DNA from: Pseudomonas azerbaijanoccidentalis
GTDB lineage: Bacteria; Pseudomonadota; Gammaproteobacteria; Pseudomonadales; Pseudomonadaceae
Direction of reading: 5' to 3'
NCBI RefSeq assembly: GCF_019145495.1
Contig: NZ_JAHSTU010000011.1
Coordinates: 1-64,000 of the forward strand
Length of the DNA: 64,000 bases
Shown: positions 1-8,246 of the stretch, one piece after another
Numbering within the stretch: position 1 is the stretch's first letter
Layout: each line of letters starts with the position of its first letter
The notes under the pieces: model-generated
Seen by the model: the letters and a program-made list of their open reading frames with translations, nothing else
The model's database searches: none
Told to the model about the DNA's origin: nothing
Program-made: the position numbers and the translations under genes

Positions 1-18
1 CAAGTGGAGCGTATCGCC

Positions 19-846
19 ATGGATTTGCGTGTTGTGTGGAGTTTGCTGGGGTTGACGCTGTTGCCGGGGCTTTGCGCCGCCGCAGGCAAGTGCGAGCGTC
101 TTGTAGTGACCGGTAGCCCCGATGCACCGCCGTATCTGTGGCAAGACCCGCAAAATCCCAAACACCTGATCGGCGCCAGTGCCGATTTGTTGCAGCAAGT
201 GGCGGGGGAGTTGGGCATCAAGGTCGAACTGCTTTATGCCGGCAAACGCTCGCAGGCACTGGACGAAGTGCGCAGCGGCCGCATGGACATGCTGGCCGAC
301 GCCAGTTTGACGGTCAGTGAACTGGAGTCTCTGGATTACATTCACCCTCCGTTGCTGGAAAACGATTACCTGGTCTGGACCCGTAAAGACTCGCCGCTGG
401 TCTACAACAATGTGCAGGATTTGCACGGCCACCCCGGCGCGATGTCGGAAAAGTCTCGAGTAACTTCGGGATTTGGCACATTGGCCGAGCAGCAATTGAC
501 CCTCACCCGTACGCCCAACCTGACCCAGGCCTTTCAGAAATTGCTGTTGGGTGAGGTGGAATTTGTCCTCGCCGGACGCTACTCCGGCATGGCGATGGCG
601 CAGACATTGGGCATGACCAACGACTTGATTGCCCGTGCGCAACCGGTCGACAGTCCAGGGCTGTTTCTGGCGGTTTCCCACAACTCGGCATGCAACGATC
701 CCTGGTTGCGCGGACAGCTGGCCAAAAAGATGACAGAATTGCCCGCGTCCGGACTGACGGAGGCTGTGCTGCTGAGCAATATCGAGCGTTGGAACGCTCA
801 ACTCTCTCAACGGCAGAAACAACCTGTCAGTGCCCCAAAACAGTAG
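19..846 (+). CDS. periplasmic substrate-binding protein (SBP_bac_3-like)
   Basis: About 275 residues. Residues 1-22 form a signal peptide (hydrophobic VVWSLLGLTLLPGLC then AAA), so the mature protein should be periplasmic. The remainder resembles the type-3 amino-acid solute-binding fold: an early VTGSPDAPPYLW strand, a GRMDMLADASLTVSE segment and a two-lobe length. Cysteines near the mature N-terminus (GKCERL) and near the C-terminus (NSACNDPW) may form a disulfide. The ATG at 19 is chosen because the signal peptide begins there; an in-frame GTG at 4 is possible and the frame is open to the window edge. No ABC permease or ATPase is adjacent, so it may act alone or as a sensor-like binding protein. 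The ligand cannot be named. It sits 9 bases ahead of the DUF4398 lipoprotein gene on the same strand and may be co-transcribed with it. Confidence 0.8.
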   Translation: MDLRVVWSLLGLTLLPGLCAAAGKCERLVVTGSPDAPPYLWQDPQNPKHLIGASADLLQQVAGELGIKVELLYAGKRSQALDEVRSGRMDMLADASLTVSELESLDYIHPPLLENDYLVWTRKDSPLVYNNVQDLHGHPGAMSEKSRVTSGFGTLAEQQLTLTRTPNLTQAFQKLLLGEVEFVLAGRYSGMAMAQTLGMTNDLIARAQPVDSPGLFLAVSHNSACNDPWLRGQLAKKMTELPASGLTEAVLLSNIERWNAQLSQRQKQPVSAPKQ

Positions 847-855
847 GGATTTTTA

Positions 856-1212
856 GTGAGTATTCGACCTCTTTTCGCTGCCCTGGCCGTTCTGGCTCTG
901 GCGGGTTGTGCAGCCGATCCGGCGCCGAATGAACAAATGCGCCTCACCGAACAGGCACTCTTACAAGCCAAGGCTGTTGGTGCGACCGCCGACGAAGTGC
1001 CGGAAATGAAACTGGCCGAAGACAAGTTCAAACGCGCCCAGGGCAGCATGGCTGATCAGTCATACAAAAATGCGCGCATGCGCTCCGAGCAAGCAGAGCT
1101 GGATGCGCGTCTGGCTGAAGCCCGGGTCTTGACCCTCAAGAGTGAGGAACAGTTGAACGTCCTCAACACCCGCATCGCTCGTCTGCGCAAGCAGTTGGGA
1201 GATGCCCAATGA
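856..1212 (+). CDS. DUF4398 domain lipoprotein
   Basis: A 118-residue protein with a lipoprotein signal peptide ending in the lipobox LAGC (Cys18), so it is predicted to be lipidated and held at a membrane facing the periplasm. The rest is Lys/Glu/Ala/Leu-rich helix with coiled-coil character (for example AEARVLTLKSEEQLNVLNTR), typical of DUF4398 proteins. Translation starts at GTG 856. The stop codon overlaps the start of the downstream OmpA-like lipoprotein by 4 bases (ATGA), indicating translational coupling. In Pseudomonas a DUF4398 lipoprotein followed by an OmpA-domain lipoprotein is a recurring pair. The exact role is unknown; an envelope structural role is an inference. Confidence 0.85.
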   Translation: MSIRPLFAALAVLALAGCAADPAPNEQMRLTEQALLQAKAVGATADEVPEMKLAEDKFKRAQGSMADQSYKNARMRSEQAELDARLAEARVLTLKSEEQLNVLNTRIARLRKQLGDAQ

Positions 1213-2021
1213 GCCTCAAGTCCAAAGTACTCGGCGGTTTGATCCTGGCCGGTTGCGCGAGCCTCTATGGTTGCGCCGGTCAGCACAGCGAAGCGGCGTT
1301 GCAGCAGGCTGGTACCGACTTCCAGAAGGTCAAGGAAGACGCCAATGTGCTGCGCATCGCTCCGAAGGATGTGATTCGCGCCGGTGAATCGCTCGCCCGT
1401 GCCGATCGTTTGTCCACCTACTGGGGCAGTGGTTCGGACGTGCTGCATTACGCCTATCTGAGCCAGCGCTACAGCGAAATCGCTCGGGAGCACACCAATC
1501 AGGTGCTCAACGAAGAGCGCGCAGCCAAGCTCGAACTGGAGCGTCAGCGCCTGCAACTGGCCTTGCGCGAATCCAAACTGCTCAGTGTGCAGCAGCAGGG
1601 TAAATGGCTCGAAGAGCAGATCGTGGCCCTGGCAACCACGCAAACTGATCGCGGTCTGGTGATGACCTTGGGCGATGTGCTGTTCGATACCGGCGAAGCG
1701 GAGCTGAAAAACTCGGCTAACCGCGTGGTGTTGAAAATCGTGCAGTTCCTGCAGCTCAATCCCAAGCGTGTCGTGCGAATCGAAGGCTATGCCGACAGTA
1801 CGGGCGGCAAGCAGGAAAACCTCAAGCTGTCCCGTGACCGTGCGCAGTCAGTGGCGGATGTGTTGATGGATTTGGGCATCGAAGACAAGCGTATTCAAGT
1901 CGAAGGGTACGGCGATGAATACCCGGTCGATGCAAACGCCTCCGAACGGGGCAGGGCGCAGAACCGTCGGGTAGAAATTGTTTTCTCCGATGAAAAAGGC
2001 CAGCTCGGCGCAGCCCGCTAA
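1209..2021 (+). CDS. OmpA-family peptidoglycan-binding lipoprotein
   Basis: A 270-residue protein. The N-terminus has a hydrophobic signal with two possible lipobox cysteines (LAGC at Cys16 and LYGC at Cys22). Residues about 25-130 are a helical DUF4398-like segment rich in Glu, Arg and Gln. Residues about 145-265 are an OmpA C-terminal domain: GDVLFDTGEAEL, the EGYADSTG turn, LSRDRAQSVADVL, and NASERGRAQNRRVEI, which carries the conserved Asn and Arg residues used to bind meso-diaminopimelate in peptidoglycan. It is probably an outer-membrane lipoprotein that ties the membrane to the cell wall. It overlaps the preceding DUF4398 lipoprotein gene by 4 bases and is followed by a strong terminator, so it is the last gene of this small unit. 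Confidence 0.9.
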   Translation: MSLKSKVLGGLILAGCASLYGCAGQHSEAALQQAGTDFQKVKEDANVLRIAPKDVIRAGESLARADRLSTYWGSGSDVLHYAYLSQRYSEIAREHTNQVLNEERAAKLELERQRLQLALRESKLLSVQQQGKWLEEQIVALATTQTDRGLVMTLGDVLFDTGEAELKNSANRVVLKIVQFLQLNPKRVVRIEGYADSTGGKQENLKLSRDRAQSVADVLMDLGIEDKRIQVEGYGDEYPVDANASERGRAQNRRVEIVFSDEKGQLGAAR

Positions 2022-2037
2022 GGGTTGCGTCTCTGGA

Positions 2038-2071
2038 AAGCCCGGCCTGCCCGACAGCGCCGGGTTTTTTT
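2038..2071 (+). terminator. rho-independent terminator after the OmpA-like gene
   Basis: GCCCGGC at 2040-2046 pairs with GCCGGGT at 2059-2065 across a 12-base loop and is followed by an uninterrupted run of T (2065-2071). It lies 18 bases after the stop codon of the OmpA-family lipoprotein and separates it from the MocR gene. Confidence 0.8.
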
Positions 2072-2094
2072 ATGCCTGCAGATTACCGCACAAA

Positions 2095-2129
2095 ACAGTA
2101 CAGTTTTTGCTGACACTGCACTGTACTGT
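2095..2129. promoter_or_regulatory. palindromic operator in the mocR promoter region
   Basis: ACAGTACAGT (2095-2104) and its exact reverse complement ACTGTACTGT (2120-2129) form a perfect 10-base inverted repeat with centres 25 bases apart. Related half-sites recur downstream (AACTGT at 2143-2148, CAGTAC at 2151-2156). It lies 94 bases upstream of the GntR/MocR start codon. MocR regulators commonly bind paired sites at their own promoter, so autoregulation is a reasonable inference. Confidence 0.6.
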
Positions 2130-2222
2130 CGACTATTGTGGCAACTGTCCCAGTACACTTCTAAACTGTTCCGGTATTGTTTCACACAAGAATAAAATGC
2201 CCGTGATATCGAGTGCTGCGTC

Positions 2223-3662
2223 ATGACCAATCTCTTGCTGTACCAACGTATTGCTCAACAACTGGCTGAGGACATCCGTCGTGGTGTCTATCAACCGGGC
2301 GAGCGCGTGCCTTCGGTGCGCAAGATGAGTTCGCAGCTCAATGTCAGCCATGCCACGGTTTTGCAGGCGTATGCCAACCTTGAAGATCAGGGCCTGATCC
2401 GTGCCCGGCCACAGTCCGGCTACTACGTGCACCAGACCCCGGCACTGACTGCGCCAACGCCGGACATCGCTCGGGTCGAACGCCCTGGCCTGGTCACGCG
2501 CAGCAGCATTATCCAGCAGGTCTTGGTCGAGTCCCGTCGTGAAGGTGTTTTCCCATTGGGCGCGGCTGTACCGAGCGTCGACTATCTGCCGGTACGGGCA
2601 CTGCATCAGCAGTTGGCCAAAGTCACCCGTTTCCACAGCCCGCGTGCATTCAGCTACATGTTCAGCCCCGGTTTCGAACCGCTGCGCCGACAAGTGGCGA
2701 TCCGCATGCGCGATGCCGGTGTGGTGGTCGACCCTTCGGAAGTGGTCATTACCCACGGTTGTGTCGATGCCTTGCAGATGTCGCTGCGGGTGCTGACCCG
2801 GCCCGGTGACCTGATCGCCGCCGAATCGCCGACTTACTACGGTTTGTTGCAACTGGCCGACCTGCTGGGCCTCAAAGTCATCGAAATTCCTAGCGACCCG
2901 TCCACTGGCATGAGCCTGGAAGCCCTGCAACTGGCGGCCAACCAATGGTCGATCAAGGCGCTGGTGTTGACCACTCGCCTGAGTAATCCATTGGGCGGCA
3001 CCATGCCCGAAGAGCGGCAGAAGCAACTGCTTCGCCTGGCATCGGACTTCGACATTCAGATTGTCGAGGATGATATCTACGGCGAGTTAATGTTCGAGCA
3101 GGGGCGCACCAAATCCCTCAAGGCCTACGACCGGCTGGATCGGGTCATCTACTGTTCGAGTTTCTCCAAGACACTGTCGCCGGGCGTTCGCATTGGCTGG
3201 ATGATCGCCGGTAAGTATCAGCAGGAAATTCAGCGGCTACAGACATTCAGTACGCATTCGGCTTGCAGCGTCACGCAAATGGGCATTGCCGCTTATCTGG
3301 AAAATGGCGGTTATGACCGACATTTGCGTTACATCCGTCAGGAGTACCGCAAGAACCTCAGCGCCTTCCAGCTCGCTGTGCAGCAGTACTTCCCCGAAGG
3401 CACACAGATGACACGGCTGACGGGCGGTTTCATTTTGTGGGTGAGCCTGCCTGGGCGGGTCAACACCCAGGAATTGCATGTGCGGGCGTTGCAGCAGGGC
3501 ATCAGTATCGCGCCGGGGCTGATTTTCAGTAACACCGAACAGTTCAACCATTGTATCCGGCTCAACTGCGGCATCCCGTGGAACCGCGAAGCGGAGCGCG
3601 CATTGATGACGCTCGGCATGCTCGCGACCCAGCTCTGTCAGGAGATGGCTGGAGGGCTGTAA
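2223..3662 (+). CDS. MocR-family (GntR-aminotransferase) transcriptional regulator
   Basis: A 479-residue PLP-dependent regulator. Residues 1-75 are a GntR winged helix-turn-helix (LAEDIRRGVYQPGERVPSVR, then SHATVLQAYANLEDQGLI). Residues about 110-475 are a fold-type-I aminotransferase domain: VITHGCVDALQMSLRVL, AESPTYYG, the NPLGGTMPEERQ segment and the PLP lysine in SSFSKTL (Lys316). This architecture defines the MocR family (GabR, PdxR, TauR), in which PLP or a PLP adduct acts as effector. The usual N-P-x-G-T stretch here reads LSNPLGGTMP, within family range. No divergent enzyme gene sits next to it, so its target cannot be read from context. A palindrome upstream suggests it controls its own promoter. 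Confidence 0.92.
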   Translation: MTNLLLYQRIAQQLAEDIRRGVYQPGERVPSVRKMSSQLNVSHATVLQAYANLEDQGLIRARPQSGYYVHQTPALTAPTPDIARVERPGLVTRSSIIQQVLVESRREGVFPLGAAVPSVDYLPVRALHQQLAKVTRFHSPRAFSYMFSPGFEPLRRQVAIRMRDAGVVVDPSEVVITHGCVDALQMSLRVLTRPGDLIAAESPTYYGLLQLADLLGLKVIEIPSDPSTGMSLEALQLAANQWSIKALVLTTRLSNPLGGTMPEERQKQLLRLASDFDIQIVEDDIYGELMFEQGRTKSLKAYDRLDRVIYCSSFSKTLSPGVRIGWMIAGKYQQEIQRLQTFSTHSACSVTQMGIAAYLENGGYDRHLRYIRQEYRKNLSAFQLAVQQYFPEGTQMTRLTGGFILWVSLPGRVNTQELHVRALQQGISIAPGLIFSNTEQFNHCIRLNCGIPWNREAERALMTLGMLATQLCQEMAGGL

Positions 3663-3749
3663 CGGGTAATATGGCGATACTGAGCGGGCTTGTCTTGTTG
3701 GTTGCAACAGGCGAGCATAGGCGCCTCTGCCGTTTGCACCGTTGGGTCC

Positions 3750-4217
3750 ATGAAACCGATTTTTCCTGCCGCCTGGCTGTTTATCTGTCTGTTATTCAGC
3801 GCTCAGCCGGCATTGGTCATGGCCGCTTCCGCTCAGGACAAACCGGCGGCAAGCACCCCTTCGAAAAAAAAAGCAGCCACCAAACAAACTGTGCCGGTTA
3901 AAAAGAAACCCGCCGCAGTAAAGAAGCGTCAGCCCATCGCCTCCAAATCGAAACCGGCCAGTGAAGTGGCGAAAACCCAACTGCCTTCCGCCAACCTGGA
4001 TTTGAGCCTGCCCAAGGATATGGTTGAAGAGCTCGATCCGGTCGGCACGGTGCCTTTGCCCAAGCGCGAACCCGTGTTGCCGCAAATGTTCGGTGACAAA
4101 AGCAGTCAGTTCCAGCTCAACGGTCGCTTGATCAGTAACGAAATGCAGCTACAGCTACGCAATGAAGAGCGCCACGAAGTCGAAGGTGCGGCGCTGGAGT
4201 TTGAGTTCAAGCGATAA
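3750..4217 (+). CDS. Lys/Pro/Ala-rich secreted protein of unknown function
   Basis: A 155-residue protein starting at ATG 3750 with a signal peptide (AAWLFICLLFSAQPALVMAA). Residues about 30-75 form a low-complexity Lys/Ala/Pro/Thr segment (KKKAATKQTVPVKKKPAAVKK) resembling the linker of translation initiation factor IF-2, which is why relatives are sometimes misnamed as that factor. A more ordered C-terminal half follows (LPQMFGDKSSQFQLNGRLIS and a charged end, EGAALEFEFKR). The signal peptide and the basic segment suggest an envelope protein that touches anionic polymers such as peptidoglycan or LPS; this is inference. It stands alone between mocR and the YkgJ-like gene. An upstream in-frame start at 3690 is less likely because it would precede the signal peptide by 20 residues. 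Confidence 0.7.
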   Translation: MKPIFPAAWLFICLLFSAQPALVMAASAQDKPAASTPSKKKAATKQTVPVKKKPAAVKKRQPIASKSKPASEVAKTQLPSANLDLSLPKDMVEELDPVGTVPLPKREPVLPQMFGDKSSQFQLNGRLISNEMQLQLRNEERHEVEGAALEFEFKR

Positions 4218-4382
4218 GTCGACCCCATTCGCAACCCGCTTGGCAGACACCTTGTCGGAGACTGCCCGGTCACACCTGTTTGCCAGTAAAAACCCGTTGC
4301 ACGGTAATTTAAAACAACTGTTTTAGCGGTTACTCTGTGCCCCGTCCTTTAATACATTGCTCGTCGTGAGGTACTTGTCGTC

Positions 4383-4637
4383 ATGAAATGCCGTGAGGGC
4401 TGTGGCGCTTGTTGCATTGCCCCTTCCATCAGTTCCCCGATACCCGGAATGCCCCAGGGCAAAGCCGCGGGTGAACGCTGCCTGCAACTGTCCCCCGAAA
4501 ACCTGTGCAATATTTTCGGCCAACCGGAGCGCCCGGCGGTGTGTTCGGCATTCGAGGCTGACGTTGAGGTGTGTGGCAGCAGCAGTGAAGAGGCCATCAG
4601 GCTGATTGGCTGGTGGGAGCAAATGACGGCGGCGTAA
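4383..4637 (+). CDS. YkgJ-family cysteine cluster protein
   Basis: An 84-residue protein with cysteines arranged as C-x3-C-x2-CC at the N-terminus (MKCREGCGACC) and further cysteines at GERCLQL, NLCNIF, AVCSAF and EVCGS. This is the pattern of the YkgJ/UPF0153 cysteine-cluster family, thought to bind zinc or an iron-sulfur cluster. It has no signal peptide, so it is probably cytoplasmic. It is shorter than many family members but the cysteine core is complete. The molecular function is not established. It stands 40 bases ahead of the START-domain gene on the same strand. Confidence 0.85.
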   Translation: MKCREGCGACCIAPSISSPIPGMPQGKAAGERCLQLSPENLCNIFGQPERPAVCSAFEADVEVCGSSSEEAIRLIGWWEQMTAA

Positions 4638-4677
4638 TGTGTCAACGAACGGAACTTAAACAATAAGGAATAACATT

Positions 4678-5283
4678 ATGGGTTCGCTGCATCGTATCGC
4701 TGTGCTGTGTGGTTTGACGGCTGTATTGGCCACTTCGGTTGCACAGGCCGAAGACTGGAAAGTCGCCAAGAACGAAGACGGCATCAAGGTTTCCCTGAGT
4801 GAAGTGCCGGGTTCCGACTACAAGGCCTACCAGGGTGTCACCCTGATGAAAACCACCATGGCCAAACTGCGCGCGCTGCAGGAGGACGTAGCCGGCGCCT
4901 GCACCTGGATTCACGAATGCAAGAGCCAGAAGTTGCTCAAGCATGAAGGTGACCAGAGCTGGACTTACACCCAATTCAATACGCCATGGCCGGTTACCCC
5001 GCGCGACTCGGTGCTGCACATCACCACCGTTGAAGGCGCCGATGGCAGCCTGACCCGCAAACTTGAAGGCGTGCCCAAGTACATTCCCGAAGAAAAGGGC
5101 TTTGTGCGGGTTACCAAGGTGGATGGCTTCTGGAAGTTCGTCCCCAAGGGTGATCAGATTGAAGTGACTTATCAGGTTCACACCGAACCGGGTGGCAGTA
5201 TTCCTTCGATGGTTGCCAATAAGTTTGTGGTGGATGCGCCGTTCAACACCCTGAAAGAGCTGAAGGCTCGGGCCGAGAAGTAA
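4678..5283 (+). CDS. START-domain lipid-binding-fold protein, secreted
   Basis: A 201-residue protein with a signal peptide (residues 1-22, ending VAQAEDW) and a START/Bet v1-like domain over most of the mature chain: DGIKVSLSEVPGSDYKAYQG, then CTWIHECKSQKLL, PWPVTPRDSVLHI and KVDGFWKFVPKGDQIEVTYQV. Bacterial secreted START proteins have a hydrophobic cavity suited to lipids, but no ligand is known for this Pseudomonas group. The ATG at 4678 is preceded by AATAAGGAATAAC, a good ribosome binding site. The gene is monocistronic or follows the YkgJ-like gene. Confidence 0.88.
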   Translation: MGSLHRIAVLCGLTAVLATSVAQAEDWKVAKNEDGIKVSLSEVPGSDYKAYQGVTLMKTTMAKLRALQEDVAGACTWIHECKSQKLLKHEGDQSWTYTQFNTPWPVTPRDSVLHITTVEGADGSLTRKLEGVPKYIPEEKGFVRVTKVDGFWKFVPKGDQIEVTYQVHTEPGGSIPSMVANKFVVDAPFNTLKELKARAEK

Positions 5284-5646
5284 GCGCTGGGCATATCGTC
5301 CCCGATCTGCTGCGTTTCCACTCCCTGCCTGGTGGAAAAGTTCGCAACCTCGTTGAACTCCGCAGCGCCTACGAGAAAATGAATTCAACGTAGGAGCTGC
5401 CGAAGGCTGCGATCTTCTGATCCGCAGCCTTTATTGTGTTTCCAGATATGCGTTGCACAAAATTTTCACAATGCCTCCAAGACAATTCGCCCGCGCCGAC
5501 ATCGCAGAACAGTAATCAATGGCAATGCCGCCGTTGATCGTGCAACATTTGCGCACCGCGCAAACCCCGGGGCCGAGTACTGGCCAATAGAGGGCAAGGC
5601 GCAGCTGTATCTTGAAACTTCAACTTCCAATGGGTCCTAAAACGAC
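5284..5646. other. intergenic stretch with one REP unit
   Basis: 363 bases between the START-domain gene and the membrane sulfatase gene. It holds a single REP unit (5390-5420) and an otherwise unstructured leader. A 68-codon open frame (5434-5640) has no signal, motif or plausible ribosome binding site and is not called. The promoter of the downstream sulfatase gene presumably lies in the last 150 bases, but no convincing -35/-10 pair was identified. Confidence 0.5.
5390..5420 (+). repeat. REP unit, single (GTAGGAGCTGCCGAAGGCTG type)
   Basis: One copy of the most frequent palindromic unit in this window, beginning GTAGGAGCTGCCGAAGGCTG and ending GATCTTCTGA. The same unit, sometimes inverted in pairs, recurs at about 10.1, 21.8, 24.3, 33.6 and 49.0 kb. 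It lies between genes, as REP units normally do. Confidence 0.75.
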
Positions 5647-7746
5647 ATGGCAATCCCGGACGCCCTGAGTCAGCAGCGAGCTTCGAGTCGCCTGCTGCAA
5701 CCGACCGTCAAATCGCATCTGGCCTACACGCTGCTGTGTGCCTTGGTGATGATGGTGATGTTTTCCGCGCTGCGCCTTGCGCTGCTGGTCTACAACCGCG
5801 AAATGATCCTCGATACACCGGCCTCGACCTTTATCGAAGCGTTCGCCAACGGCTTGCGTTTCGACCTGCGTCTGGTGGTCTACCTCAGCATCCCGTTGAT
5901 CCTGGCACTGTTCAGCGCCCGGGCCATGGCCGCGCGCGGGTTCTTTCGCCTTTGGCTGACCATTGCGTCCAGCATCGCGTTGTTCCTGGGCCTGATGGAG
6001 ATGGACTTCTACCGTGAATTCCACCAGCGCCTCAACGGACTGGTGTTCCAGTACGTGAAAGAAGATCCGAAAACCGTGATGAGCATGCTCTGGTACGGTT
6101 TTCCGGTGGTCCGCTACCTGCTGGCCTGGGCCGTTGGCACCTGGCTCCTGAGCCTGGCGTTCAAGGGCGCAGACCGCGCGACCCGTCCTCGTGGTCCGTT
6201 CAGCGGCGGCAGCATCAGTACCCGCCAGGTTGCACCGTGGTACGCACGCATCATGGTCTTTGTGGTCTGCCTGCTGATTTGTGTGGTCGCCGCTCGTGGC
6301 ACCTTGCGCCAGGGCCCGCCAATGCGTTGGGGTGATGTCTACACCACCGATTCCAACTTCGCCAACCAACTGGGCCTGAACGGTACGCTTTCTCTGGTAG
6401 CCGCGGCGAAAAGCCGGATGTCCGAAGATCGCGACAACATCTGGAAAGCCACGCTGCCACAGCCAATGGCCCAGCAGACCGTGCGCGACATGTTGGTCAT
6501 GAAGGACGACAAACTGGTGGATGGCGAAACCGCCGCCGTACGTCGTGACTACACGCCACCCGCTGACAAGACCCTGCCGATCAAGAACGTCGTTGTGATC
6601 CTGATGGAAAGCATGGCCGGTCACTCGGTTGGTGCGTTGGGCGCCCCTGGCAACATCACGCCGTACCTCGACAAACTGTCGAAGGAAGGCCTGTTGTTCG
6701 ACCGTTTCTTCTCCAATGGCACCCACACCCACCAGGGTATGTTCGCCACCATGGCGTGCTTCCCCAACCTGCCAGGTTTCGAATACCTGATGCAGACCCC
6801 GGAAGGCAGCCACAAGTTGTCCGGCCTGCCGCAGTTGCTCAGCGCCCGTGACTACGACGACGTGTACGTCTACAACGGTGACTTCGCCTGGGACAACCAG
6901 TCCGGTTTCTTCAGCAACCAGGGCATGACCAACTTCATCGGGCGTAACGACTTCGTCAACCCGGTGTTCTCCGATCCGACGTGGGGCGTGTCCGACCAGG
7001 ATATGTTCGACCGTGGTCTGGTTGAACTGAAGGCCCGTGACGGCAAGGACAAGAAACCGTTCTATGCCTTGTTGCAAACCCTGTCCAACCACACCCCTTA
7101 CGCCTTGCCGACGCCATTGCCGGTCGAGCGTGTGACCGATCGTGGCAGCCTGAACGAACACTTGACCGCCATGCGTTACGCGGACTGGGCGTTGGGCCAG
7201 TTCTTCGAGAAGGCCCGCAAGGAGCCGTACTTCAAGGAAACCCTGTTTGTGGTCGTCGGCGACCACGGTTTCGGCAACGAGCGGCAGATCACCGAAATGG
7301 ACCTGGGTCGTTTCAACGTGCCGATGCTGCTGATCGCACCCGGCATCCAGGAAAAATTCGGCACGCTGAACCACACCGTGGGTACGCAGATCGACATCGT
7401 ACCGACCATCATGGGGCGTCTCGGTGGTGAAGTGCGTCATCAGTGCTGGGGGCGTGACCTGCTCAACCTGCCTGAAGGCGATACCGGTTTTGGTGTGATC
7501 AAGCCTTCGGGCAGCGAACAGACCACGGCCATCGTCACGGCTGATCAGATCCTGGTCCTGCCACGGGACAAGGACATGGCACCGAAGATGTATCAGTACG
7601 AACTGGGCGCCAAGCCGCATGCCGAGGTTGTACCGGATGCACCGCGCACTGCCGAACTGAAAACCAAGCTGGAAGCGTTCCTGCAAACAGCGACCAAGAG
7701 CCTGATCGATAACACCGCCGGTGTGGTCGATGGCAAGCCGGACTAA
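5647..7746 (+). CDS. LTA-synthase-family membrane sulfatase (phosphoglycerol/phosphoethanolamine transferase-like)
   Basis: A 699-residue protein. The first 220 residues contain about five membrane segments (for example AYTLLCALVMMVMFSALRLA, LVVYLSIPLILALF, ARIMVFVVCLLICVVAA). Residues about 315-640 form the periplasmic sulfatase domain: metal-binding glutamate in VVVILMESMAG, the nucleophilic threonine region FSNGTHTHQGMFATM, and the VVGDHGFGNE metal-binding Asp-His. In Gram-positives this family makes lipoteichoic acid; in Pseudomonas members probably move a phospholipid head group onto a periplasmic glycan or lipid, but the acceptor here is unknown. The start at 5647 gives a complete first membrane segment. 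A strong terminator follows 15 bases after the stop. Confidence 0.9.
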   Translation: MAIPDALSQQRASSRLLQPTVKSHLAYTLLCALVMMVMFSALRLALLVYNREMILDTPASTFIEAFANGLRFDLRLVVYLSIPLILALFSARAMAARGFFRLWLTIASSIALFLGLMEMDFYREFHQRLNGLVFQYVKEDPKTVMSMLWYGFPVVRYLLAWAVGTWLLSLAFKGADRATRPRGPFSGGSISTRQVAPWYARIMVFVVCLLICVVAARGTLRQGPPMRWGDVYTTDSNFANQLGLNGTLSLVAAAKSRMSEDRDNIWKATLPQPMAQQTVRDMLVMKDDKLVDGETAAVRRDYTPPADKTLPIKNVVVILMESMAGHSVGALGAPGNITPYLDKLSKEGLLFDRFFSNGTHTHQGMFATMACFPNLPGFEYLMQTPEGSHKLSGLPQLLSARDYDDVYVYNGDFAWDNQSGFFSNQGMTNFIGRNDFVNPVFSDPTWGVSDQDMFDRGLVELKARDGKDKKPFYALLQTLSNHTPYALPTPLPVERVTDRGSLNEHLTAMRYADWALGQFFEKARKEPYFKETLFVVVGDHGFGNERQITEMDLGRFNVPMLLIAPGIQEKFGTLNHTVGTQIDIVPTIMGRLGGEVRHQCWGRDLLNLPEGDTGFGVIKPSGSEQTTAIVTADQILVLPRDKDMAPKMYQYELGAKPHAEVVPDAPRTAELKTKLEAFLQTATKSLIDNTAGVVDGKPD

Positions 7747-7761
7747 GCTGTGATGCAATAA

Positions 7762-7793
7762 AAAAGAGGCCCTTGAAAAGGGCCTCTTTTTTT
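7762..7793. terminator. bidirectional terminator
   Basis: AAAAGAGGCCCTT (7762-7774) pairs with AGGGCCTCTTTT (7779-7790) around a GAAA-type loop, with a T run on the plus strand and the matching A run before the stem. It can end transcription of the sulfatase gene from the left and of the convergent DUF3309 gene from the right. Confidence 0.85.
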
Positions 7794-7807
7794 TGCTTTT
7801 TAAACCG

Positions 7808-7960
7808 TCATATTTTGCCGAGTAACAACAGAATCAGTATCACCACCAACACCACGCCAATAATACCGGACGGGCCATAACCCCAACTTCTGGAGTGCGG
7901 GAAGACCGGTAAGCCACCGATCAGTAACAAGATCAGAATGATGAGAAGAATTGTGCCCAT
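7808..7960 (-). CDS. DUF3309 small hydrophobic protein (50 aa)
   Basis: A 50-residue protein read from the minus strand, start codon at 7958-7960 and stop at 7808-7810. The sequence begins MGTILLIILILLLIGGLPVF and continues with HSRSWGYGPSG, then a second hydrophobic stretch of about 14 residues ending LLLLGKI. This two-helix hairpin with a central G-Y-G-P-S-G turn is the DUF3309 signature found in many proteobacteria. It should be an inner-membrane protein. Function is unknown; relatives often occur in stress-response contexts. It converges on the sulfatase gene and shares its bidirectional terminator. Confidence 0.85.
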   Translation of the reverse strand: MGTILLIILILLLIGGLPVFPHSRSWGYGPSGIIGVVLVVILILLLLGKI

Positions 7961-8246
7961 GTCTGTTTCCTTGCTGTAAGAGTTCAGGAATGACTTTGCC
8001 GTTATCAGTCAGCGGGAATGTCATTAATTCGAGCTGCTTAACATTTCCGACCTTCGCGCTTGAAAGAAAATTCCAAGTTTTTTTGATGTTTTTTGAAGCA
8101 GAGCCCATTCCAAATCATGTCGTATTAGTTGACTCAGCCGTTCCGGCGGTTTGCTCGGGCCATTCAGCAATCTGATGGAGCGTGGGTCGCGCAATATCCT
8201 TCGCTACACTCGACGCATCTTCCCCGGAACCACAAGGCTGTTTGCT

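Noticed and set aside
5434..5640. 68-codon frame upstream of the membrane sulfatase
   Set aside because: It has no start signal or conserved feature and lies in the presumed promoter region.
5620..7758. 712-codon open frame antisense to the membrane sulfatase gene
   Set aside because: It mirrors the real gene; third-position GC bias leaves the opposite frame open. It has no ribosome binding site or domain, and its composition (His, Gln, Val, Arg-rich) is that of a shadow.
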